DNA of 64,000 bases, taken from NCBI GenBank assembly GCA_013396915.1, contig VWZL01005185.1, positions 124,001-188,000 of the forward strand, given 5' to 3'. A program made the position numbers and the translations under genes. A model generated the notes under the pieces. It saw only the letters and a program-made list of their open reading frames with translations, was not told the DNA's origin and did not search any database. The stretch is from Stercorarius parasiticus (lineage: Eukaryota; Chordata; Aves; Charadriiformes; Stercorariidae). Shown here in pieces: positions 26,471-37,103 of this stretch (positions are counted from its first letter, which is position 1; the number at the start of each line of letters is the position of its first letter).

Positions 26471-26775
26471 AGAATCATAAAATGGTTAGAGTTGGAAGGG
26501 ACCTTAAAGATCATGTAGTTCCAACCCCCCTGCCATGGGCAGGGACACCTCCCACTAGACCAGGCTGCTCAAAGCCCCGTCCAGCCTGGCCTTGAACACT
26601 TCCAGGGATGGGGCATCCACAACTTCTCTGGGCAACCTGTTCCAGTGTCTCACTACCCTCACAGTAAAGAATTGCTTCCTAATATGTAATTAAAATCTAC
26701 CCTCTTTCAGTTTAAAACCATTACCCCTCAACCTATCACTACTATCCTTCCCCGTCTTTCCTGTAGGCCCCCTGA
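26471..26775 (-). mobile_element. CR1 retrotransposon, 3' fragment
   Basis: The plus strand begins AGAATCATAAAATGG and passes through GGAAGGGACCTTAAAGATCA, CCTGCCATGGGCAGGGACAC and TCTGGGCAACCTGTTCCAGT. It then reaches the CTTTCCTGTAGGCCCCCTG block of the CR1 3' untranslated region. Orientation is the same as the host gene. It lies about 200 bases from the 157-base exon on the downstream side of its donor. Confidence 0.95.
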
Positions 26776-26974
26776 ATTAGAATACTTAGGTAAAAATTTG
26801 CGATATTGTTCAAATGCATTGATCTGAAATATGAAAACCAATGCAAATTCCAGAATTAGAGGACATCTACTCTCCACAGGAGATGGCTACCTTTGAAGAG
26901 AAGGTTAGAATACCTCAATGGAGGCCTAGCTGCGTTTATTTGAATGACCCTGGGGCTCAAACCTGCTCACTTAC

Positions 26975-27131
26975 AGCTGAATTCCACTGAAGAAGGAGCC
27001 AAAGAGTCCAATCATGCCCAGGAATTCCACTCGACTCAGATTTCGGACGATATACTCCTCACAAACGTTCGAGATGCCATATAGCGTTGCTCCGCCCAGT
27101 ACTAAGAGATCCCCTATCAGTTTATTTTCAC
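26975..27131 (-). CDS. SLC35F1: SLC35F1 coding exon (probably exon 5)
   Basis: This 157-base exon lies between acceptor TATTCCTAG and donor GTAAGT. Two leading bases complete the Gly codon begun in the upstream exon, 51 codons follow, and two bases remain. The peptide includes [36 protein letters not shown] and [15 protein letters not shown]. It encodes a membrane helix with the [17 protein letters not shown] signature of the second EAMA-like repeat, the charged loop [10 protein letters not shown], and the start of the next helix. The junction to the following exon reads GIQ-L-AIMEH. The original base calls show several CpG sites, unlike the surrounding intron, as expected for coding sequence under constraint. 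Confidence 0.95.
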
Positions 27132-27401
27132 CTAGGAATAAACAGGGTAAAAATCAGAATGTCTCAAAACAACCTTCTTTTGTCTAGAACCATTGCAAGT
27201 TCCTCCCTGTAGATTTCAAACCTCAGTCACTAAGTAGCCCATATCTGGGTTAATAAGCTGAATGCAAATGTTCTGTCATTTTAACAGTTCTCATTCAATA
27301 CTCCAGCAAAATCTAGCAGAGGTGAAGGGAGAGCATTATCCTTGCTGTGCATAAGAGTATCTGAAAGAATCTGAAAAATTCTCCAGTAACTAATCCTTTT
27401 T

Positions 27402-27427
27402 ATTTTATTATCATTATTATTATTACT
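27402..27427. repeat. ATT-rich simple repeat
   Basis: An imperfect run of ATT units lies in intron about 270 bases upstream (in transcript sense) of the 157-base exon. Confidence 0.85.
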
Positions 27428-27825
27428 TTTTTTGCTGATAGAATGTGACCCAGCTATATAGAGTAGTTTGCATCTCATCTTGAAATCTAACCAGTCTAAA
27501 ACATGCCCAGTACTTAGATGTGAAACCAACTGAAAAATTCCGTGTACCTGTGAAATGAGTGAAGAAATCATTACAACCCCAATACCGATCTCATTCTCAT
27601 ATGAAGCTGTTTGACAAGAAAGAGGAGAGGAAGGATGGGGTGTAGGCACGGTGATGATAATGACAGATTTTTAAAAGAGGTTCATTCAATTAACATAGCA
27701 GTACCTAATGCATGCAATGAACACCAAGCTGTATTTTCAGTTCCTCCAGGTATATGTAATTACTAAAGCATTGTATTATCAAAGTCTGTTTGAAATCTTT
27801 TTAAGTCTCGGAGGCTGTTGGTATT

Positions 27826-27853
27826 GGGGGGCAGGGAGGCAGGGGGCAGGGAG
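27826..27853 (+). other. G-rich run with four GGG tracts
   Basis: The plus strand reads six G, then GGG, GGGGG and GGG tracts separated by loops of two to five bases. This fits the usual pattern for an intramolecular G-quadruplex. It lies on the strand that serves as transcription template for SLC35F1. Any effect is untested. Confidence 0.6.
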
Positions 27854-30800
27854 ACTTGACCAAGATCAAGTTCCAGCTTGAAAACCGAGGCCCTGGCTTT
27901 GCAAACTGATGTATGCGATTCCCTCTGCACATACAGATTGTTAAATGAATCCTACAAGAGCTACAGCTTCACAAATCTGTCAGACATTGCTGCAGAACCA
28001 TATTCCAAAAGCTTGGATGTAATGGAATTTCCTTTCTTTCAGTAGGCTCAGTAGAAATGCTGAAGTACTAGATTGTATTTTGTTTTAAAGAAACCTTGTT
28101 TTCTTTCAAAATACCTCTTGATTTATTTTTTAAGTTCATGCCTTTTTAAGTTTTATAATTATTCATTTTTAAAATACATACTGCAGTAAAAAAAAACGGA
28201 AGCCAAACATTATGATTTGTTCCAAATGATCTTTTCAGCATTTTTCTTTATGGAATTCTTTTAAGCCTTCAGTTTTCATTCCGAACTACAGTTGTGAAAT
28301 TTCCAGTGAGAAGAAATTTATGAAAATAAGAATGGTCATAAGAGGACTGACCAAGGATTCATTTATCCGGTGTCCTGTCTCCAACGCTGGCTATAAACAC
28401 CAAAGTATAAGTTATTTAGGGGTAAATAGGAGCAGGGCAAATGTTTAAAATACTCCCAGTAATACTCTTAGCCTCCAACATTATTCAGCTCAGAGGAGAT
28501 ATGGCTTTTGTGTCTTTAGCAAACATTTCTAGATTTCTTTTTCACATACTCATCCAGTCTCTCACTGAATTTCTGTTTTGCATATACCCTGACTGGCAGC
28601 ATGTTTATGTTTGACCATTTATCTTTTTAAGATTTGGTACTTATTTTCCTTTTAGCCTTCTTTTGCAATCAGCTCCAGGAGATGCTCTTAATTTAAAATA
28701 AGCATCAGCGCTTTACAAAACCTCTTCATACCCCTGATGCGTTTGACATTCCACAGTGGCTCCAATCATCCCTCACTGAGCTCACTCATTTGGTATTTAT
28801 TACAGCTACTCACTGACACTTCGGGGAAGTACTGCTGAAAAAGCTTCTGACCTTAGAGCTTGGCTGTGCTGAACTGCTAAGACAAAAATATCATCCTTTT
28901 GCATCTGTGAAACAAAGACGGCTCAGAGGCTGGGTATTTTCACAGAGACGGGATGGCCCCGAGCACCACACCATGATGACTCTCCCCAAAGTGCACTCAT
29001 GCTCAAAGAGTGTGAGCCTCAACCTTCAGGGCTATCCCAGAAGAGGAAGCTAAGATCTGGTCAGAGCTTCAGGACCCCCCTCTGGCACTGGGCAGCACAG
29101 GGTGCCTGAGGAAAGCATAAAGAAATACAGAAGCACAGAGGGGTTTTTATCAGCCGGTTAGCAGGAGATTAGGGATTTTCTAAGATAGAAGTTGCATTAC
29201 ACCATTGAACTTAACAGGTCCCGATGGATTTCTCAATTAATTTGTGTAAAGTGCATACATTTTTGGCCTCTACAACACCCTGCGGCAGTAATTTACCCAG
29301 TGTAAGTATGCCCAATTAAAACATACTTTGTGTTTTTAGCTTTCAAGGCTGATACCTCAAAATCATATTGGACATGACATAATTTTGTCATTGTGAGAAA
29401 TATTTAAGAACCATTCTGCATTGACCTTCTCCATATCATTGAAGACTTCATGTACCTTTATCGTATTCTGTCTCTTTCTTGCCTTTTCTGGGAGATGAAA
29501 ATTCACAGTCTACCTACAGTCTCTTCATCCTGAAGCCATTTTATGCCCTTGAACAACTTTCTCAACTTTCTCCATTGCTTCTGTAGCCTTATTTTCTGGT
29601 CATTTCTTTTTGACATGCAGTGACCAGAGTAACACATGGTACTCAAGAGGCCAGTGCATCAAAACTTTATATACTGGCATAGAAATGTTTTGTACTATAT
29701 TTTTTGTTTCTTTCGCAATAATTCCTAGCATCCTGGTTTTCAAATGCCTTTGCTTCTTCAAGAGACTAACTTTGGAACTTTCCCCCAAGACTGACATATC
29801 CTAATAGAGATATTTTCATGGATGTAAAGTCCACATGCATCTACTGGTTTCATTGCTAAGGAAATACGTATCAACTGACTAGAGCCATTTGAAAGGCTTT
29901 TAGGTTAAGACAGTTGTACTTGACCAATTCAATGGCGTAGGTCATTCTTCTGAAGAAACACAAGGTATAGCTTGGCAAAACGTGCTTTGCATTACTCATT
30001 GTTAGCATATTTAATGTTCTCTGGAGGCAGAAGTCATACAGTCCAGAGAGGAGTTAATTTTTGGGGACTACTTATACCACTATAGTGTAACATAAATCAT
30101 TTAAATATGAATTATGTTCTGGTATGATTGCTTTTCACACTCTCACTTGGCCACTTGGCCACATTTTTACCTTAACCCCCAGCATTAGGAGGTGTTTCTC
30201 TTTGCTTTTGGTTTTATATAATGATGATGATAATATCTAAACACCAGTCTCAATGCATCCCCTCTTAGACTAAACATATATGTACTTATTAACAGGATTG
30301 AAGTGACTGGTTTTCAGACATTGTGGCAAGCTAAAGATGTGAAGTGCTTCAAAAAATCTGGATGAAATACTTAGACCCCTGTGACTTAGACTCCTGTGTA
30401 TTACAGAAGCACAAGTACCAAGGTACCCCAGGGGTATTACTTCAGAAAAATGTTATTTTAAGGCATACTTGGCATGTAAGGTGATAGAGCACAAACTACT
30501 TGGTAGTAATTGCTTTTCCCATTGAGAAATGTGCAAAACATCAGTCAGGATACAACAAAAAGAGGTAAACTACCACAGATTTACTGAAAGTTGAGAGCAT
30601 GCCTGCAAATTATACCTAATTCCTGCACTCTGTTTGGAAAATACCTGTTAATATCTCCATGATGCATTTTAAATTCATTTTCCCTTACTGTAATGGTTTG
30701 CAGGCTAGATTGCTATATACAGTAGTTGCCTACCAGAGTCTTACGACACTTCTAATATAGTAAGTAGTATGGTCACACAGGGCAAACAGATCCCAACAGA

Positions 30801-32538
30801 TCTTGTCCCCTAAAATATAGAATAAACAAAGGACTTTACTGAGGACTAATACAGCATCATTGGTTTTGGTGCATTAGTTTATTTTTTTTGCCCAGTCCTG
30901 CGAAATATCCTATAAATAGCATGGAACTCCTTAATGAAGAGTTTCAAGACTATTTTTTTTTGCTGTCAATACTTATTTGTATATGTAGATATTTAATGTA
31001 CAGTTTAACCCCAACAGAGAAATCAAACCAGCTCAACTATTTTACTCTGTTAAAGAGGATGTGGTAATTTAGAAATATATCCCTGCGTCTTAATAACATC
31101 ATTTTGCCACTGGAAAACGCCACAGTCTCTGTTGTGTATGGCTCTGATTTTAATTTCTCCTCTCTGTGTAGCAATAAGCAAGGACAGTTTTTCATGTGTA
31201 GGTCTGAATTAAAAGGCAATAATGCACGTTAACAGATTTTTCTGGACAAATTTACGTAACAGCCATACCCGTGCTTTAGTAATGAATATGGCAAATAATA
31301 TGTAATTATTGCAGTTGGATGGCAAAGTGCCAGTGTTCTTCAATCTATTCCTTGTCCGCTGAGGTCCATTACCCCACACGCTCCTGCTGAACCACAACTC
31401 ACCTGCCCTAGCACATTACTCTCTAGATTACTGGGATACAGGATGTTTTCTCTGGAACCCAGTGTTGAAATCCCAGTCCCTCTGAAATCAGTCATTCCTA
31501 ATGCAGCTTTGGCTGGTGTTTTCATAGCATGGATTATATTCTTTCCTTTTTAGCTGGGGCAGGGCAATTTCTGGAGGAGACCAATGAACCAAAAGTCTCC
31601 TTTTACGATAAAGGACAAGGATAAAAGGGGGCAGGGAGATATAGTGAGTACTGTCACAAACTCCCTTGTTTTATTTAGTAGCATCCTGGCAAATGCAGCT
31701 TTTACAGCGCTTGCATTTGTATTCAGAAAGCTGAGTCAAGAATTTTAAATCCCAGTGTATTATGCTCAGCTCACAATTCAGTGCTTTTAATTAAGAATGA
31801 AAACTGTGCCTAATTGACAATCTCTGAAAAGAATTTCCAGCCTTCCCACATCATTTGGGTTGGCACTAGAGAAATCAATGTGACAGAGGAAGTTGATCAA
31901 TGAAATCTAACTCTGTCTAGTCTGCATTAATAGCTACACACACATTATTCATATGATGCCGCACATAAAAAAGAACATTTTGCACATAAGGTTCTTTTCA
32001 ACAATGATGCAGGCAAATCCCAAACCTCTGAGACTGTATGCAAAACCCAATTAGTACAGTTAGTATGTAGGTTCGGTTTCTTTTAGCATCTACCCAGTGA
32101 CCCTGCCTCTGTACAAAAAAGGAGCAAAGTTGAGGAGAAGTAAGAGTACACCATGGACATGAGAGGTGCTTATGACTCAAAGATGTAGCCAATTTGGAAA
32201 GGAAGCAACTGAGGTTTGCAGTCAAACAACTAAGCCAAAACTGAATGAAACTACAAGTATTTCGCTTGTCCGCCCGAGCCTGCACAGAGGGTGACCTGCG
32301 TTGCAGACTCAGGACCCATGAAGTCTGTTTGCAGCAGTGCTGACTTCTAAGTGTCGACCCATTTTTGCTCTCTGTCCCTTCTGACAAAGAAGCAACACTG
32401 AATGGTGCAGTGATTTGGATTCATGAAGGCACAGGTTTTCTTGACAATTTTCCCTTTTTTTTGTCCCAATCTGACACGTTCTGATCAATGGTTTCTCTGA
32501 ACAGAACTTGGTCACACAACCCATCCATCCTTACTCAC

Positions 32539-32698
32539 CCGCTCCTTGCTGTCTCCCAACGAGGACATCTGCTCCTGCCATGCAGCCCATGCCCAGAATG
32601 CAGACCACAATCCCAATGAAATGTACTGCCTTGTATCGTACCAGTAAGAAGAACCAGGAGAGCAGTATCACCACTGGGATGACAAAACAGTCTAGGAG
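32539..32698 (-). CDS. SLC35F1: SLC35F1 coding exon (probably exon 4)
   Basis: This 160-base exon lies between acceptor CTTGACAG and donor GTGAGT. It holds 53 whole codons plus one base of the next codon. The peptide starts LLDCFVIPVVILLSWFFLL, one hydrophobic helix, then a short basic turn RYKAVHF, then a second helix (GIVVCILGMGCM) and the loop AGADVLVGRQQGA. The LLDCFVIP and GADVL motifs are typical of SLC35F proteins. The ILLSWFFLL and RYKAVHFIG segments separate F1 from F2, which differs there. The preceding exon ends with a complete Gln codon, so the junction reads TTLTSVQ-LLDCF as expected for the family. Confidence 0.95.
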
Positions 32699-35112
32699 CT
32701 GTCAAGAAAAAGAGGAAAAATTAACAAATTAACCTGCTAACACTTTGCCCTAAATTACTAGGATAGATTCCAGCAGAGGGGAGCAGGGTTATTGAGTTAG
32801 TAATAGCACTTTCTACCAGGTGGAAAGTGTATTCAAGTGGTTATGTTGTCCATCAGACAGAGGATAAGACTATTCTGTTCATGACTGCTCCATGAATTCA
32901 GGAAAGCTGTTGCTCTATGGTAACACTCAACAGCACTGCCTTGCTCTTGGATTCAGACGCATATTTCAAATCCATGGGAAGGAAACCTGGGCCAAAAGAG
33001 AGCCACACCACTCCATCTGGTCCTCACCTCTGGTGATTAACGGACAAAGACTGAGGGCAGTTTTCCTGCAGTCCAGACATATGCTTTAATTCAGCCATTT
33101 CAGGTCCAATTATCAGGAATGTTCATAATACACAAGTTGACCAGATTTATTATATCTGGCCATATAAATCAAGGCATTTCTGCATGTAGAATACTTATGA
33201 AAAATCTGCCCCCTGTGGGGACTGTTAACTCCTTGAAAGTATAGCCCCATATGCCTCTGAAGGAAAAAAAAACACAAAAAACCACCTTGCCTGCAGTGCA
33301 AGAAACTCAACCTTCTTGCCAATAGACACTGGGTAAGAGCTTTCTCAAAGAAGTGTTATGAAACACAATCTTTAATTATTTTCTTCAGAGACACCCAGCA
33401 ATAAACCCAGAGAACCCATGGCAAAAAAAGAAATGCACCAAATGTTTGTGAGAGGACCTTTAGATTTTCAAATTAAAATACATTTTAGAAACTATCAGTA
33501 TGTCACCAGGGAACAAAAATCCTAGGTAAGACACACCGAAAGAAACTTCACTTTTATCCTACTTCCTAAAAGGAAACAGGTAATTAGAAGTCGTGATTCT
33601 GTGGACTGAGATTTAACAACTTGTGCAGGGTACAGTATTGTTCAATGCTCATTGATATATCAGGAACCAGAACTATATGACTACTTCTTCTTCCTAATAA
33701 AAAGTCTGGAACAAACAAAGGAGGAGACTGTGTCCATGGTTATAGAAAACTACTCCAGATGTCATTACCTTGATTTTAGACGATGCAATTTGGTTTTTCT
33801 TCCCTTTGGGCTTATTACCTGCTACTTGCGCTCTCAGTGTGATTTACCAGTAAGCACACTAAGTACTATAAAATAACAATTCCATCCCTTTTAACTTATT
33901 TGTCTGTCCATGCTTTATCTGAAGACAACAAGATTTTTGGATGATTCCAAGAATCTCAGTGCTTAGGAAATTATTCTTCACATGTGAGATACCTATATAA
34001 TAATTATTATATCTGGGGAATCAGCAAAAATATAAAAGCCAATTTTTGGACTAAGGATAATTTCCCTGAAACCTTGTTTGAAAATCAAGAATGTGCAGTG
34101 GAAACCCATCCATCCCAAAGATTCTCCAGACAATGAGTGGCAATAGCTTTCAGAAGAGAATTGGTTCAGCAGCGGGATCACGCGGCTCTCGAGAGGCTCA
34201 AGCAGTCCCAAAGAACTGCAAAACCGATGAGGGAAGTTACGAATGGGAAAGGTCCGTGCTAAAAGCAGGTTCTGCATTTAAAATGAGAGCTAATAATCTA
34301 AAAGGCATGGTCAGACCTCTTTACAGTGAAAACTTCCTCCAGCAGTCCTCATAACGCCATCCCGCACAGACTGAACACCAAGGGACAAGGTCTGAAAGAA
34401 CTACAGTAAGCTCCTTTGTCTGCATAAGGCACCTGCTCTGCCTCTGAAGTGCTGTAACGTGTACAGCGCGTAACACAGCTAACACTCAGTAACCAGTCTT
34501 TGCAAAAATGTGATTATACAAGACATCACATATACAAGAACAACTTCAGAAGTTGCGCTGCTGGGAGCAGCCAGCTCCTGGGGCAGAGAGTGGTGGTGGC
34601 AGGACTACTGGGCGTGCACATTAAATCCCGGCATGTGGTGCTGGCGAGGTGGCACACGGCCTTCTCCTGTCACTGGAAGGAGGGATGGGGCCCACCTAGC
34701 CAACACAGATGGTCACTGCTGCATGGATAACATCCACCGCACATTTCTCATGCACTGTGGATTTCTGCACTTTGTCAACGCAGCTCTAGCACGTAGCAGT
34801 AATAAGCGGCATATCTGAGAGAAGCTCACTCTTCAATGAGATGTGGACACAGCTCAACACCTGCCCTCCCAATCCACGGCTCATGTCATCATGCCTGTAC
34901 ATGCTGGGTATGTGGTCTTCATTATCTGCGCTAGCATATAGTGCATCTCTGCTGACGACGGAGGAAAGGTGGTACCAAAGAGCAGGGAGGCAGTTACTAC
35001 TTACATTGCTCATAGCTACCCCAGAAGGTGTGAATGCCTCTCTGCCATTCCCTTCCATAGCAGCCTTGAATAGGTGACCTTAACTCACACAGTTTTCTGA
35101 CCTCATCACAGT

Positions 35113-35441
35113 TTTCCAGCACTTAGAGTGGGGCTACAAATAAGACAGAGGCTCTCTCTTCACAAAGAGCCACATGGAGAAGACAAGGAGCAACGAGTAC
35201 AAGTCGCGCTGGGAGAGGTTTCATCTCGATATATTAAAGAAATTTTTTACAGTCAGAACAATCAATCACTGGAACAACCCCCCGGAGTCATGGTAGAATG
35301 CCCATCATTGGAGGTTTTTAAGATGCAGATGGATAGGGTGCTGGATCATCCCAGTCCAGGCTCACTTTTCCATGACAGGTTGGATCAGATGATCTTTGAG
35401 GTCACTTCCAAGCTGGGCTCTTCTATGGTTCTGTGATTCTA
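35113..35441 (+). mobile_element. CR1 retrotransposon, 3' fragment
   Basis: This plus-strand CR1 piece starts near TCCAGCACTTAGAGTGGGGC and carries the ORF2 tail region (AATCACTGGAACAACCC, where a CR1 normally has GGCACTGGAACAGG). It ends with GGTTGGATCAGATGATCTTT and TTCTGTGATTCT. It is separated by about 425 bases from the next CR1 piece, which has the same orientation but includes the same 3' part, so the two are independent insertions. Confidence 0.9.
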
Positions 35442-35865
35442 ACTTACCGATAGTTTGCATCAAACCAAGGTGGAGGAGAAGCTCACGTGGGTGGGCATCA
35501 GTCTTACCTTGGAGAAAGCAACTGAAATACATCACCAGTAAAAGCTACCTTTACCTGTCACAGTGCACTTGGCTTCCCTTCCGCGCTGTGCTACAGGAGT
35601 CACCAGTAGGTTATACCAACTTCGTTAATTTTGCAGTGGAGAAGAGGCAGCCTTACACCTAACTCAGAGCTGGACGTGAGTAAAACAGCACCAACCAGAG
35701 GTACTGCACAGTCTGCCATTATCTTTCTCAGGCAGGCACCTAAGATCTGAGCACCCTCTCCCCCATACATACACATACCACGTCAGCAACAACTATATCC
35801 AAGTCGGAGCAGAAAGCATATGCAACATTTAAGCACAGAGGTGTTTGAAGAGACCACTTATTAAG

Positions 35866-37103
35866 TAAGGGAGTGATCAACATGGATTCTCCAAGGAGAA
35901 ATCATGCTTGACCAATCTGATAGCCTTCTATGATGGCATGACTGGGCTGGGTAGATGAAGAACAGTAAACGTTGTCTACTCTGACTTCAGCAAGGCTTTT
36001 GACACTGTGTCCCATAACATCCTCATAGGTAAGCTTAGGAAGTGTGGGTTAGATGAATGCACAGTGGGGTGGATTGAGAACTGGTTGAATGGCAGAGCTC
36101 AGAGGGTTGTGATCAGTGGCGCAGAGTCTAATTGGAGGCCTGTAACTAGTGGTGTTCCCCAGGGTTCAGTACTGGGTCCAGTCTAGTTCAACATACTCAT
36201 CAACAACCTGGATGAGGGGACAGAGTGTGCCCTCAGCAAGTTTGCTGATGATACAAAATTGGGAGGAGTGGTTGACATACCAGAAGGCTGTGCCACCATA
36301 CAGAGAGACCTGGACAGGATGGAGAGTTGGATGGAGAGGAACCTAATGAAGTTCAACAAGGGCAAGTGTAGGGTCTTGCACCTAGGGGAGAATAACGTCA
36401 TGCACCAATACAGGTTAGGGGCTGACCTGCTGGAAAGCAGCTCTGCAGAGAGGGACCTGGAAGTCCTGGTGGACAAGAAGTTGACCGTGAACCAGCAATG
36501 TGCCCTTGTGGCCAAGAAGGCCAATGGTCTCCTTGGGTGCATTAAAAAGAACGTGGCCAGCAGGTCGAGGGAGGTCATCCTCCCCCTCTACTCTGCCCTG
36601 GTGAGGCCACATCTGGAGTTCTGTGTCCAGTTCTGGGCTCCCCAGTTCAAGAAGGACAGGGAACTACTGGAAAGGGTCCAGTGGAGGGCTACGAAGATGA
36701 TCAGGAGAATGGAGCACCTCTTTTAGAAGGAAAGGCTGAGGCCTGAATCTGTTTAGCCTGGAGAAGAGAAGACTGAGAGGGGACCTCATCAATGCTTATA
36801 AACATCTAAAGGGTGGGTGTCAAGAGATGGGGACAGACTCTTTTCAGTGGTGCCCAGTGACAGGACAAGAGGCAACAGGCACAAACTGGAACACAGGAAA
36901 TTTTGTCTGTTACTTTGAGGGTAACAGAGCACTGGAACAGGCTGCCCAGAGAGGCTGTGGAGTTTCCTTCTCTGGAGATATTCAAAACCCGCCTGGATGC
37001 ATTCCTGTCCAATCTGCTCCAGGTGAAACTGCAAGGGGGTTGGATTAGATGATCTCCAAAGGTCCCTTCCAACCCCTACCATTCTGGGATTCTGTGATTC
37101 TGT
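35866..37103 (+). mobile_element. CR1 retrotransposon with reverse transcriptase C-terminal half
   Basis: This is the best-preserved transposon in the window, about 1.24 kb in plus orientation. It begins inside ORF2 at the GFSKEKSCLTNLIAFYDG region and continues through the DFSKAFDTVSHNIL and SGVPQGSVLGP motifs. It then covers the catalytic FADDTKL box near 36240 and the thumb and C-terminal region ([35 protein letters not shown]). It ends in the CR1 tail GGTTGGATTAGATGATCTCC with octamers. Stop codons occur before the FADD box (near 35955 and 36184) and at 36724, so no full ORF2 exists. One open stretch of 155 codons (36259-36726) remains. It is 5' truncated and antisense to the host gene. 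Confidence 0.95.

Larger units (their letters stand above)
22838..26974 (-). other. SLC35F1 intron, 4137 bases
   Basis: This intron separates the 157-base and 53-base exons. It contains an internally deleted plus-strand CR1 (about 24090-24955) and a minus-strand CR1 3' end (26471-26775). A weak tRNA-like pair of promoter boxes lies near 25740-25790. The plus-strand frame at 25008-25367 (119 codons) has no recognisable relative. Confidence 0.85.
27132..32538 (-). other. SLC35F1 intron, 5407 bases
   Basis: This intron lies between the 160-base and 157-base exons. No transposon was recognised in it. It holds an ATT-rich simple repeat near 27402-27427 and a G-rich run at 27826-27853 with four GGG tracts on the plus strand, which is the template strand of the gene. 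The minus-strand frames at 27281-27649 and 31998-32387 have no recognisable protein similarity and are taken as chance. Confidence 0.85.

Noticed and set aside
36259..36726. 155-codon open frame as a possible host gene
   Set aside because: It is the C-terminal part of CR1 reverse transcriptase, with stops just upstream and downstream.
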